Source of the DNA: Rhodovarius lipocyclicus
GTDB lineage: Bacteria > Pseudomonadota > Alphaproteobacteria > Acetobacterales > Acetobacteraceae
NCBI RefSeq assembly: GCF_009900765.1
Contig: NZ_JAAABL010000002.1
Coordinates: 62,001-126,000 of the forward strand
Direction of reading: 5' to 3'
DNA: 64,000 nucleotides
The number at the start of each line of letters is the position of its first letter. The first letter of the stretch is position 1. The translations under genes and the position numbers were made by a program. This document shows, piece by piece, positions 57,895 to 64,000 of the stretch. The notes beneath the pieces were generated by a model that was not told where the DNA came from, did no database searches, and saw only the letters and a program-made list of their open reading frames with translations.

Positions 57895-59468
57895 TGCGCA
57901 TGCTCACGGCCTTTCGACGCGGCCTGCTGGCCGCGTCGCTGCTGCTCGCCCCCCTGGTGGCGCATGCCCAGCCCCAACGCCCCCTGCGCATCGTGCTGGG
58001 GCAGGAGCTGGCGGTGCTGGACCCCATCATCAGCACCAACAACGCCACCCGCCAGTTCGGCTACATGGTGTTCGACACGCTGGTCGCCGTGGACAGCCAG
58101 GGCCGCTACCGCCCGCAGATGCTGGAGAACTGGCAGGTCAGCGAGGATGGGCTGCGCTACACCTTCCGCCTGCGCGAGGGGCTGCTGTGGCACGACAACA
58201 CCCCCGTCACCGCCGAGGACTGCATCGCCAGCATCCGCCGCTGGGGCGCGCGGGACGGGCTGGGCCAACTCCTCCTCGCCGCCACCGCCAGCTTGGAGGC
58301 GAATGACGCCCGCACCTTCACCCTGACCCTCTCCCGCCCCTTCGGCTTTGTGATCGAGGCGCTGGGCAAGCCCGGCACCATCGTGCCCTTCATGATGCCT
58401 GCGCGGATCGCTGCCACCAATCCGAACACCGCCATCACGGAATTCATCGGCAGCGGCCCCTACACCTTCAACCGCGCCGAATGGCGCACCGGCGACCGGG
58501 CGATCTTCCGCCGCTTCGCCGGCTATGTCCCCCGCCAGGAACCGGCCGACGGGCTGGCCGGCGGCAAGGTGGTGAACTTCGACACCGCCGAATTCGTCTC
58601 CATCACCGATGCCTCCACCCGTGTCGCCGCCCTGCAGGCGAATGAGGTGGACATGCTGGAATTCCTGCCGCCGGACTACGTCGGCAACCTGCGCCGCAGC
58701 CGCGGCGTGGTGGTGCGGGGGGTGGGGCAGTTCATGCCCTATGTCAGCCTGAACCACGCCCAGCCGCCCTTCAACAACCCGCTGGTCCGCCAGGCCGCCC
58801 AGGCCGCGCTGAACCAGGAGGAGATCATGGCCGGCATGGGCCTGCCGCCCGACCTGACCCTGCGGGACTGCACCAGCATCTTCGCCTGCAACACGCCCTA
58901 TTTCATCGAGGCGACCCACCCCAACCTGGCCCGCCGCGGGGTGGAGCGCGCGCGCGAACTCCTCCGCCAGGCCGGCTACAACAACGAGCGCGTGGTCTTC
59001 CTGCACCCGACCGACTCGGTGAACCTGTCGCCCGTCGCCCAGGTGGCCATCCAGCAGCTGCGCACCGCCGGCTTCAACGTGGAGGAATGGGCCAGCGACT
59101 GGGCCAGCGTCGCCGCCCGCCGGCTGAAACGCGAACCCGTGGAACAAGGCGGCTGGAGCGCCGTGACCATCATCTGGCCCAGCATCGATGTGTGGTCGCC
59201 CATCACCTTCGCCGGCACGGCCTTCAACTGCCGCAACTACCCGGGCTGGTTCTGCGACGAACCGATGCGCGCCCTGATGGACCGCTACACCGCCACCGCC
59301 GACCCGGCCCAACGCCGCGAACTGGCCAGCACCATCCAGAACCGCTTCCATGAGAACGTGAACTTCATCATCGCCGGACAAATGAGCGTGCCCACAGCCT
59401 ATCGCGCGGAACTGGACGGGGTGGTGCCGTTCGCGTTTCCGATCCCTTGGGGGGTGCGCAGGCGGTGA
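57894..59468 (+). CDS. peptide-type ABC transporter substrate-binding protein (SBP family 5)
   Basis: A 524-residue periplasmic receptor. A signal peptide (RRGLLAASLLLAPLVAHA) is followed by the family 5 motifs LENWQVSEDGLRYTFRLREG, LLWHDNTPVTAEDCIASIRRW and FNNPLVRQAAQAALNQEEI. Start ATG 57894 overlaps the oxygenase stop by one base (TGATG); ATG 57900 is an alternative. No permease or ATPase genes follow; a repeat and the convergent HAD gene do. It probably uses a remote transporter or is paired functionally with the oxygenase. Confidence 0.93.
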   Translation: MRMLTAFRRGLLAASLLLAPLVAHAQPQRPLRIVLGQELAVLDPIISTNNATRQFGYMVFDTLVAVDSQGRYRPQMLENWQVSEDGLRYTFRLREGLLWHDNTPVTAEDCIASIRRWGARDGLGQLLLAATASLEANDARTFTLTLSRPFGFVIEALGKPGTIVPFMMPARIAATNPNTAITEFIGSGPYTFNRAEWRTGDRAIFRRFAGYVPRQEPADGLAGGKVVNFDTAEFVSITDASTRVAALQANEVDMLEFLPPDYVGNLRRSRGVVVRGVGQFMPYVSLNHAQPPFNNPLVRQAAQAALNQEEIMAGMGLPPDLTLRDCTSIFACNTPYFIEATHPNLARRGVERARELLRQAGYNNERVVFLHPTDSVNLSPVAQVAIQQLRTAGFNVEEWASDWASVAARRLKREPVEQGGWSAVTIIWPSIDVWSPITFAGTAFNCRNYPGWFCDEPMRALMDRYTATADPAQRRELASTIQNRFHENVNFIIAGQMSVPTAYRAELDGVVPFAFPIPWGVRRR

Positions 59469-59475
59469 AGGCGTA

Positions 59476-59701
59476 TGCGGGAAGGGCTCTGCCCTCCCCG
59501 CACCCCACCCGCCAGGAGCCGAAAGGCCCCTGGACCCCATCAGTTTAGTTTGGAAGTTGGGAGAGGGGGCGCGACTGGCCTTCCTGCCCGAAGCGCGCTT
59601 GGAGCCCCCTCTCCCAACTTCCAAATAATTGGGTTCCAAGGGCCTTTCGGCCTTTGGCGGGGGGAGCGCGAGGGGAGCAGAGCCCCTCTCGCAGTCCGCC
59701 C
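59476..59701. repeat. dispersed palindromic intergenic repeat, copy C (composite)
   Basis: It fills the gap between convergent genes. Two oppositely oriented repeat units (left 59476-59548, right 59626-59701) flank a perfect 22-bp inverted repeat at 59549-59570 and 59604-59625 with a 33-bp loop. The right unit, read in reverse, matches copy A (AGGGGCTCTG..., CCGCCAAAGGCC, GAAAGGCCCTTGGAACCCA). No ORF of interest. It may serve as terminator for both genes. Confidence 0.75.
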
Positions 59702-60298
59702 TTACAGCTCCGCGAGCCCCTCCAGGGCCGGGACCGGCGACTGTCCCATCCCGGCCCACAGTCCGCGCGGCACGTAGTGGGCGCGCATGCCGGCGGCCAG
59801 GGCGGGCAGGATGTCGTTGTCCACGCGGTCGCCGACATAGGTGATGGCGTGGGGTGGTGCGTCGCAGGCGCGCAGCACTTCCTCGAAGAAGCGCGGGTGG
59901 GGTTTCTGCACGCCCCATCCGGCGGAGGTGGCGATGAAATCGGCGCCCAGATCCAGCGCTTCCAGGGCGGGCTGGGCTTCCAGCGGCTGGTTGCCGGCGA
60001 TGCCGATGCGGATGCCGCGCGCTTTCAGGGCCGCGAAGGCCGGGCGCACATCCGGGTACAGGTCGTGTTCCAGGGGGGCGTCATGGGCCAGCCGGGCCTT
60101 GCGGATGGCCATGATGTCGTGGCCGGGCGCCAGGCGCTGCATGGTGTGGCGGTGGGAGAGGCCGGCGCGGATGTCTTCCTTCAGCGCATCCCATAGCGTG
60201 TCGTAGGGCACGCCGAGCGCCTCGGCCCAGCCTTGCCACACGCGGGTTTCATCCACGAGCACGCCGCCGACGTCGAAGACGAACCACGGAGTGCTCAT
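59702..60298 (-). CDS. HAD-superfamily hydrolase
   Basis: A 198-residue haloacid-dehalogenase-like phosphatase. Motif I reads FVFDVGGVLVDE, where the second Asp of the usual DxDGT is Gly (DVGG). That is a known variant in HAD subfamilies, but it weakens a phosphatase call. Motif II is IAGNQPLEAQPALE, where Asn/Ser occupies the usual place, and motif IV is YVGDRVDNDILPALAAG. The ATG at 60298 has GGAG eight bases upstream; a GTG at 60307 overlaps the fabI stop. Substrate unknown. Downstream of fabI. Confidence 0.85.
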   Translation of the reverse strand: MSTPWFVFDVGGVLVDETRVWQGWAEALGVPYDTLWDALKEDIRAGLSHRHTMQRLAPGHDIMAIRKARLAHDAPLEHDLYPDVRPAFAALKARGIRIGIAGNQPLEAQPALEALDLGADFIATSAGWGVQKPHPRFFEEVLRACDAPPHAITYVGDRVDNDILPALAAGMRAHYVPRGLWAGMGQSPVPALEGLAEL

Positions 60299-60303
60299 GG
60301 GGA

Positions 60304-61140
60304 TCACTCCACCGTCATGTCCGGTGCGTCGGGGTGCTTCATGCCCACGGCGTGATAGCCGCTGTCGACATGGTGCACCTCACCGGTCACGCCGCTGGAC
60401 AGGGGGCTGACGAAGTACAGGCCGGAATTGCCGACTTCCTCCAGGCCCACATTGCGGCGCATCATGCTGTTGTACTGATTCCATTTCAGCATGTAGCTGA
60501 AATCGCCGATGCCGCTGGCGGCCAGGGTCTTGATCGGCCCGGCCGAGATGGCGTTCACCCGGATGCCGTCCGCGCCCAGGTCGGCGGCCATGTAGCGCAC
60601 GCTGGCTTCCAGCGCCGCCTTGGCCACGCCCATTACGTTGTAATGGGGGATCCAGCGCTCGGCGCCGAGGTAGGACAGGGTGAGCAGCGAGCCGCCCGGG
60701 TTCATGATCGCAGCCGCCCGCCGCCCGGTGGCGACGAAGGAGTAGCAGGAGATGTCCATCGCCTGCAGGAAGGCATCGCGCGGCGTGTCCAGGTAGCGCC
60801 CGCGCAGATATTCCTTGTTGGCGAAGCCGATGGCGTGAACCAAGAAGTCGATCTTGCCCCAGCGCTGTTCCAGCGCGGCGAAGACCTCGTCCATCTGCTC
60901 GTCGCTCGACACGTCGCAGGGCAGCAGGAAATCGCTGCCGATGCTGGCGGCCAGCGGGCGGACACGCTTTTCCAGCGCCTCGCCCTGGAAGGTGAAGGCG
61001 AGTTCGGCGCCCTGTGCCGCGCAGGCCTGGGCGATGGCCCACGCAATGCTGCGGTGGTTCGCCACCCCCATGATGAGCCCACGGCGCCCCTGCATCAGGG
61101 TGCCGGCGGCTGGCGTCGTGCTCGTCGCTTCTTCGGGCAT
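60304..61140 (-). CDS. fabI: enoyl-ACP reductase (NADH), FabI
   Basis: Final reduction of each fatty-acid elongation cycle; the usual target of triclosan-type inhibitors. It is a short-chain-dehydrogenase fold with the FabI-type cofactor motif GLIMGVANHRSIAWAIA, the AFTFQGEALEKRV segment, and the catalytic Tyr-x6-Lys pair in SYLGAERWIPHYNVMGVAKAALE. 278 residues from ATG 61140 (MPEEATS); ATG 61152 would add four. The N-terminus is longer than E. coli FabI by about 15 residues. Divergent from pdxH. Confidence 0.96.
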   Translation of the reverse strand: MPEEATSTTPAAGTLMQGRRGLIMGVANHRSIAWAIAQACAAQGAELAFTFQGEALEKRVRPLAASIGSDFLLPCDVSSDEQMDEVFAALEQRWGKIDFLVHAIGFANKEYLRGRYLDTPRDAFLQAMDISCYSFVATGRRAAAIMNPGGSLLTLSYLGAERWIPHYNVMGVAKAALEASVRYMAADLGADGIRVNAISAGPIKTLAASGIGDFSYMLKWNQYNSMMRRNVGLEEVGNSGLYFVSPLSSGVTGEVHHVDSGYHAVGMKHPDAPDMTVE

Positions 61141-61265
61141 GAGTCCGTGCATGCTGGTTGTTACTGAGCGTTCTGGTGACACAGCCCCCTGGCGCGGGCA
61201 AGGCCCAGGTGCATATCTGGCGCCGCCCGGCTATAACCTGCCGGGGCAGAAAGCAGGATGTGTCG

Positions 61266-61844
61266 ATGGCCGAGGAGCCTTACGCCCTTTTCGCGGAATG
61301 GATGGCGGAAGCCACCGCAGCGGAACCCAATGACCCCAACGCGATGTGCCTGGCCACCTGCACGCCGGAGGGCCGCCCGAGCGCCCGCATGGTGCTGCTG
61401 AAGGGCGTGGATGAGCGGGGTTTCGTCTTCTACACCAACCTTGAGAGCCGCAAGGGCCAGCAATTGGCGGCGAACCCCTTCGCGGCCCTGTGCTTCCACT
61501 GGAAATCCCTGCACCGCAGCATCCGCGTGGAGGGCCGGGTGGAGGCCGTGACGGCGGAGGAGGCGGATGCCTATTACGCCAGCCGCGCGCGCGGCAGCCG
61601 CATCGGCGCCTGGGCCAGCAAGCAGTCCCGCCCGCTGGAAGGGCGCTGGGCGCTGGAAAAGGCGGTGGCCGAATACACCATGAAGTTCGGCCTGGGCGAG
61701 ATCCCGCGCCCGCCCCATTGGTCCGGCTTCCGCATCCTGCCGGACCGTATCGAGTTCTGGCGCGACATGCCCTTCCGCCTGCATGAGCGAAAGGTGTTCA
61801 CCCCGGCCGAGGGCGGCTGGGCCATCGAGGCCCTGTACCCCTGA
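61266..61844 (+). CDS. pdxH: pyridoxamine 5'-phosphate oxidase
   Basis: FMN-dependent oxidase making pyridoxal 5'-phosphate from PNP or PMP. Family segments occur in order: [73 protein letters not shown] (as [14 protein letters not shown]) and the C-terminal [12 protein letters not shown]. 192 residues, slightly short. The ATG at 61266 begins MAEEPYALF. Its stop overlaps the next gene's ATG by one base. Divergent from fabI with 125 bp between. Confidence 0.96.
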   Translation: MAEEPYALFAEWMAEATAAEPNDPNAMCLATCTPEGRPSARMVLLKGVDERGFVFYTNLESRKGQQLAANPFAALCFHWKSLHRSIRVEGRVEAVTAEEADAYYASRARGSRIGAWASKQSRPLEGRWALEKAVAEYTMKFGLGEIPRPPHWSGFRILPDRIEFWRDMPFRLHERKVFTPAEGGWAIEALYP

Positions 61845-63295
61845 TGGACATTCCCGCCACGCAGAGGGAGGTGGCGGAATTCCTGGCCCGCCTCACCGGA
61901 CATGGCCTGGTGGAGACCCACATCTCCGCCGTGTTCCTGGCCGGGGAGGAGGTGCTGAAGCTGAAGAAGGCGGTCAGCCTCGGCTTTCTCGATTTCACGG
62001 CGCTGAGCGAGCGGGAACGCCTGCTGCGCCATGAATGCGCGATCAACGCGCCCCACGCCCCGGGCCTGTATCTGGGGGTGGAAGCCATCACGCGCGGGCC
62101 GGACGGCGCCTTGCGCCTGGGGGGCGAGGGCCCGGCGATCGACTGGGTGCTGCGCATGCGCCGCCTGCCGGCCGATGCCTTCCTGGATGCCCGCCCCTGC
62201 CCGGATGCCGCCCTGCTGGAGGCACTGGCCGACGCCGTGGCGGCCATGCATGCCAGCCAGCCGCCGGTGCCCGGCCCCGATCGGCTGCGCCATGTGATCG
62301 ACGGCAATCTGGATGCGATGCTGGGCGCCGGCATCCCCGAAGGCGAGGCGCGCGCCTGGCACGCGGCGGCGGTGGCCCTGCACACCCGCCTGGCCCCCTG
62401 GTGCGACGAACGCGCCGCCGCCGGTTTCCGCCGGCGCTGCCACGGCGACCTGCATCTGGGGAACATCTGCCTGCTGGATGGCCGGCCCGTGCCCTTCGAC
62501 GCGCTGGAATTCGACGAGGAGCTGGCCAGCATCGACGTGGGCTATGACCTCGCCTTCCTGCTGATGGACCTGGAGCTGCGCCACGGCCGCCCGGCGGCGA
62601 ACCGGGTGCTGAACCGCTATGTCGCGCGCGGGGGCGATGCCGCGCTGCTGCGGGGCATGCCGTTGTGGCTTTCCCTGCGGGCCGTGATCCGGGCCCATGT
62701 GGCGGCCCGGCGCGGGCAGGATTGGCAGGCGCTGTTGCGCGCCGCCATGGCCTGGCTCGACCCGCCCGCGCCGCGGCTGGTGGCCGTGGGCGGCTTGCAG
62801 GGCACGGGCAAATCCACCCTGGCCCGCGCTCTGGCGCCCGATCTGGGGCCCGCCCCCGGCGCGCTGGTCCTGCGCAGCGACGACACCCGCAAGCGCCTGG
62901 CCGGAGTCGCACCCGAAACCCGGCTCGATGCCGCGCACTACACCGCCGAGGCCAATGCCGCCGTCTTCGCCGAGTTGCGGCGCCTGGCCGGGGTGGCGCT
63001 GGATGCGGGCCATGCCGTGGTGCTGGACGCCGTCTTTTCGCGCGAGCCGGAGCGCGAGGCCGTGGCCCGCCTGCATCCCAGCTTCGTCGGCCTGTGGCTG
63101 GAGGCACCGCTGGAGGTGCTGCGCGCCCGCGTCGCCGCGCGCCGGGGCGATGCCTCCGACGCCGATGTGCCGGTGCTGGAGGCCAGCGCCGCGCGCGATC
63201 CGGGCCGGATTGTCTGGCAGCATATCGACGCATCGACTGGCACGGTGGCCGCGGCGCGCAAGGCGCTGGACTTGCCACCCGTCGCTTCGCCATAA
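61844..63295 (+). CDS. bifunctional APH-like kinase and P-loop AAA/kinase protein
   Basis: A 483-residue two-domain protein. Residues 1-300 are an aminoglycoside-phosphotransferase-like fold with the catalytic CHGDLHLGNICLLDGRPVPFDALEFD. Residues 310-483 are a P-loop kinase-like domain with Walker A GGLQGTGKSTLARALAP and VVLDAVFSREPEREAV. This architecture is widespread in proteobacteria and of unknown substrate; it is not an antibiotic-resistance enzyme by default. It is translationally coupled to pdxH (TGATG). Confidence 0.9.
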   Translation: MDIPATQREVAEFLARLTGHGLVETHISAVFLAGEEVLKLKKAVSLGFLDFTALSERERLLRHECAINAPHAPGLYLGVEAITRGPDGALRLGGEGPAIDWVLRMRRLPADAFLDARPCPDAALLEALADAVAAMHASQPPVPGPDRLRHVIDGNLDAMLGAGIPEGEARAWHAAAVALHTRLAPWCDERAAAGFRRRCHGDLHLGNICLLDGRPVPFDALEFDEELASIDVGYDLAFLLMDLELRHGRPAANRVLNRYVARGGDAALLRGMPLWLSLRAVIRAHVAARRGQDWQALLRAAMAWLDPPAPRLVAVGGLQGTGKSTLARALAPDLGPAPGALVLRSDDTRKRLAGVAPETRLDAAHYTAEANAAVFAELRRLAGVALDAGHAVVLDAVFSREPEREAVARLHPSFVGLWLEAPLEVLRARVAARRGDASDADVPVLEASAARDPGRIVWQHIDASTGTVAAARKALDLPPVASP

Positions 63296-63328
63296 CCATC
63301 CGCATCACTAATTCAGGGGATTACCACC

Positions 63329-64000
63329 ATGGCTTACCGCCGCATCCTCGTTCCGCTGACCGGTACCGCGGCCGGTGAGGCAGCCCTTGCCACCGCCTTG
63401 ATGACGGCGCGCATCTGGAACTCCCACATCCATTGCCTGCATGTGCGCGTGGACGCGCGCGACGTGGCACCGCTGGCGGGCGAAGGCCTGTCTGGCGCCA
63501 TGATCGAGGAAATGATGGCCGCGACCGAGCGCGAAAGCGGGGAACGGGCCGGCCGCGTGCGCGCGATGTTCGAGCGCTTCATCGCCCATGCCGGCCCCCT
63601 GACCATGGCCGACAGCGCGGAGACGGCGAACAAGGCCGATGGCGTCACCATCTCCTTCGAATCCATCCCGGGCCGGGAGGAGGATGTGGTGGCCCAGCAG
63701 GCGCGCCTGTACGACTTGGCCGTGGTGCCGCACCCCGAGGCCGACAGCGACGTGAGCAGCAGCGATGCGCTGCATGCCGTGCTGTTCGACAGCGGCCGCC
63801 CGGTGCTGATCGCCCCCACCCAGCCGCCCGCGACCATCGGCAAGCGCGTGTGCTGCGCCTGGAACGGCACGGCCGAAAGCGCCGCCGCCGTCGATGCCTC
63901 GCTGCCCTGGCTGCACCAGGCGGAGGCGCGGCAGGTGCTGTATTCCGACGACTACCAGCGCCGGGGCCCGAAGGTGGAGGGCATCCTGGCCTATCTGCAC
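63329..64000 (+). CDS. universal stress protein, two-domain type (3' end outside window)
   Basis: The reading frame is open from ATG 63329 to the end of the window (224 codons). It begins MAYRRILVPLTGTAAGEAAL, typical of a UspA first domain, and continues to a second Usp domain starting KRVCCAWNGTAESAAAVDAS. CAGGGGATTACCACC precedes the ATG. It is cytoplasmic and usually stress-induced; ATP-binding glycines of the first domain are not clearly preserved. Truncated by the window edge, so length and C-terminus are unknown. Confidence 0.85.
   Translation, partial: MAYRRILVPLTGTAAGEAALATALMTARIWNSHIHCLHVRVDARDVAPLAGEGLSGAMIEEMMAATERESGERAGRVRAMFERFIAHAGPLTMADSAETANKADGVTISFESIPGREEDVVAQQARLYDLAVVPHPEADSDVSSSDALHAVLFDSGRPVLIAPTQPPATIGKRVCCAWNGTAESAAAVDASLPWLHQAEARQVLYSDDYQRRGPKVEGILAYLH

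Noticed and set aside
61844-63295. Aminoglycoside resistance gene
   Set aside because: Only the kinase fold is shared. The APH plus P-loop two-domain architecture is a widespread proteobacterial family not known for resistance, and it is coupled to pdxH.
1-64000. CRISPR array, prophage, integrase or secretion-system cluster
   Set aside because: No regularly spaced direct repeats, no integrase/terminase/capsid motifs and no multi-gene secretion cluster are visible. The only mobile-like signals are short palindromic repeats.

Overview
The window is a high-GC, gene-dense stretch of an alphaproteobacterial chromosome, most likely a Roseomonas-like member of the Acetobacteraceae. The family-level call is an inference. 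It rests on the CtrA cell-cycle regulator with GANTC sites upstream, an aa3-type cytochrome oxidase operon with CtaB/CtaG/SURF1, a Thermus-type isocitrate dehydrogenase with a C-terminal extension, PhaB, a TTT-type (Bug) receptor, DUF1674/SDHAF4, and GC-rich palindromic intergenic repeats. I see no phage, integrase, transposase, CRISPR array, rRNA or tRNA gene. No stretch longer than about 300 bases lacks a gene; the larger gaps hold terminators, palindromes or dispersed repeats.

Layout. 1-5 kb: end of a hydroxyacid dehydrogenase gene, acpP-fabF, and the reverse-strand aroA-cmk pair. 5-10 kb: a zinc-ribbon acidic protein, ctrA, an aminotransferase with a gamma-glutamyltransferase-like lipoprotein, and a DsbA-like protein. 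9.8-15.6 kb: a reverse-strand operon for peptide-type ABC import led by a VOC/glyoxalase-like gene. 15.6-19.5 kb: small secreted and membrane proteins, an isolated papain-like cysteine protease next to strong palindromes, and typA. 19.5-25 kb: an EamA transporter, a PmtA-like methyltransferase, and a Zn/Mn ABC importer divergent from a SmtB-type ArsR sensor. 25-34 kb: coxB-coxA-ctaB-small ORF-ctaG-coxC-surf1, then an M32 carboxypeptidase and thrC. 34-44 kb: amino-acid biosynthesis (metX, chorismate mutase, hisC, tyrA-type dehydrogenase, metW, proC) with phaB, a GDPD, an M16 peptidase and pmbA. 44-52 kb, mostly reverse strand: icd, a dehydrogenase, a MerR-ATPase fusion, a D-aminopeptidase-like hydrolase, a GH113-like protein and an Asp/Glu racemase-like protein. 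52-64 kb: Bug receptor, EamA transporter, a MITE-like palindrome, sdhAF4, htpX, radA, a 2OG oxygenase with a peptide-binding protein, a HAD hydrolase with fabI, pdxH with an APH/AAA kinase, and a truncated universal stress protein gene.

Most of this is housekeeping. The points most worth a second look are: a MerR regulator fused to an ABC/AAA-like ATPase with a 19-bp-spacer promoter; a SmtB-like zinc sensor with a perfect SmtB-like operator over the start of a metal-uptake operon; a lone cysteine protease beside a 47-bp palindrome; two apparently catalytically altered enzymes (GGT-like and GH113-like); GC hairpins encoding the same GG-x-SAPL peptide at the start of ctaB and surf1; and three families of palindromic intergenic repeats.
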